This document shows, piece after piece, positions 6,898 through 7,303 of a stretch of 7,303 bases of DNA. Position numbers and translations under genes: made by a program. Under the pieces are notes generated by a model. That model worked only from the letters and a program-made list of their open reading frames with translations. It was not told the origin of the DNA and did no database searches. The stretch comes from an uncultured Opitutia bacterium. GTDB lineage: Bacteria > Verrucomicrobiota > Verrucomicrobiia > Opitutales > UBA953. Location: NCBI GenBank assembly GCA_903879465.1, contig CAIRLQ010000228.1, positions 1 to 7,303 on the forward strand. The letters run 5' to 3'. Each line of letters starts with the position of its first letter. Position 1 is the stretch's first letter.

Positions 6898-7303
6898 ATG
6901 TGTGGCATCGTCGGATATGTCGGCCGTTCCTCGGCTGCTCCCATTCTCATCGGCGGTCTCCGTCGTCTGGAATATCGTGGTTATGACTCCGCTGGACTGG
7001 CCCTGCAGGAGGGCCAGTCGATTCTCACCGCACGAGCCGTCGGTAAGGTGGTCCGGCTGGCCGACAAGGTGCGGACCGAATGGTCAGAGAGCCGCCAGGC
7101 CGGCTGCACGGTGGGTATCGCCCACACCCGTTGGGCGACGCACGGAGCGCCGACCGAAGCTAATGCCCATCCTCATGCGGACGCCTCCCGCCGCATCGCC
7201 TTGGTCCATAATGGGATTATTGAGAATTATCGGGTCATCCGGGCCAAGCTCGAGGCCAAGGGGCATAAATTCGATTCGGAGACTGATACGGAAGCCCTTT
7301 CAC
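6898..7303 (+). CDS. glmS: Glutamine:fructose-6-phosphate aminotransferase GlmS, N-terminal part only
   Basis: GlmS makes glucosamine-6-phosphate from fructose-6-phosphate and glutamine, the committed step of hexosamine synthesis. Only the first 135 codons are in the window; the frame is open at position 7303. These are the start of the class II glutamine amidotransferase domain: C2 becomes the N-terminal nucleophile after Met removal (MCGIVGYVG), followed by EYRGYDSAG (25-33), the glutamine-binding HTRWATHG (76-83), NAHPH (89-93) and HNGIIENY (104-111). Full-length GlmS is about 600 residues, so the isomerase SIS domains lie beyond the edge. PurF and asparagine synthetase share the nucleophile, but YRGYDSAG and HTRWATHG are specific for GlmS. 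The start is fixed because the nucleophilic cysteine must be residue 2. The previous stop is 3 nt upstream, so there is no room for a glmS ribozyme or a private promoter in the gap. Confidence 0.96.
   Translation, partial: MCGIVGYVGRSSAAPILIGGLRRLEYRGYDSAGLALQEGQSILTARAVGKVVRLADKVRTEWSESRQAGCTVGIAHTRWATHGAPTEANAHPHADASRRIALVHNGIIENYRVIRAKLEAKGHKFDSETDTEALS

Overview
This window most likely comes from a member of the PVC superphylum, with Verrucomicrobiota more likely than Planctomycetota. The clearest sign is the left half: a secreted protein with PSCyt1, DUF1549 and DUF1553 domains followed by a DUF1501 protein. This pair is greatly expanded in that group and rare elsewhere. Coding DNA is moderately GC-rich, and most gene starts lack a strong Shine-Dalgarno sequence. 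The species cannot be named from the sequence alone.

Left arm, minus strand (positions 1 to 4367, or 4433 with a longer start). A 1021-residue Sec-exported multidomain cytochrome-like protein is followed after 3 nt by a Tat-exported DUF1501 protein. They look like one transcription unit that runs off the left edge. The DUF1501 frame breaks at a run of six G (94-99, plus strand). Skipping one base restores a family-like C-terminus that continues past the window edge.

Centre (4368 to 4654). This is a short AT-richer intergenic region between divergent genes. It holds a good sigma-70-type promoter candidate for the right arm and two short inverted repeats of the same 5-6-5 geometry. One of them overlaps the candidate -10 box.

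Right arm, plus strand (4655 to 7303). A tight operon encodes UDP-GlcNAc precursor synthesis: glmM (phosphoglucosamine mutase), a GlmU-like left-handed beta-helix acetyltransferase, and the start of glmS (glutamine:fructose-6-phosphate amidotransferase), which is cut by the right edge. The first two genes overlap by 1 nt and the last two are 3 nt apart. Together they would turn fructose-6-phosphate into GlcN-6-P (GlmS), GlcN-1-P (GlmM) and GlcNAc-1-P (the GlmU-like protein) for peptidoglycan and other GlcNAc polymers. The GlmU-like protein keeps the E. coli GlmU acetyltransferase residues in exact register. Its N-terminal half is a short remnant without the nucleotidyltransferase signature, so the final uridylyl transfer is probably done by another protein.

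I saw no RNA genes, mobile elements, CRISPR arrays or clear terminators. The most interesting item is the GlmU-like protein with a decayed nucleotidyltransferase half. Next is the frame break in the DUF1501 gene.
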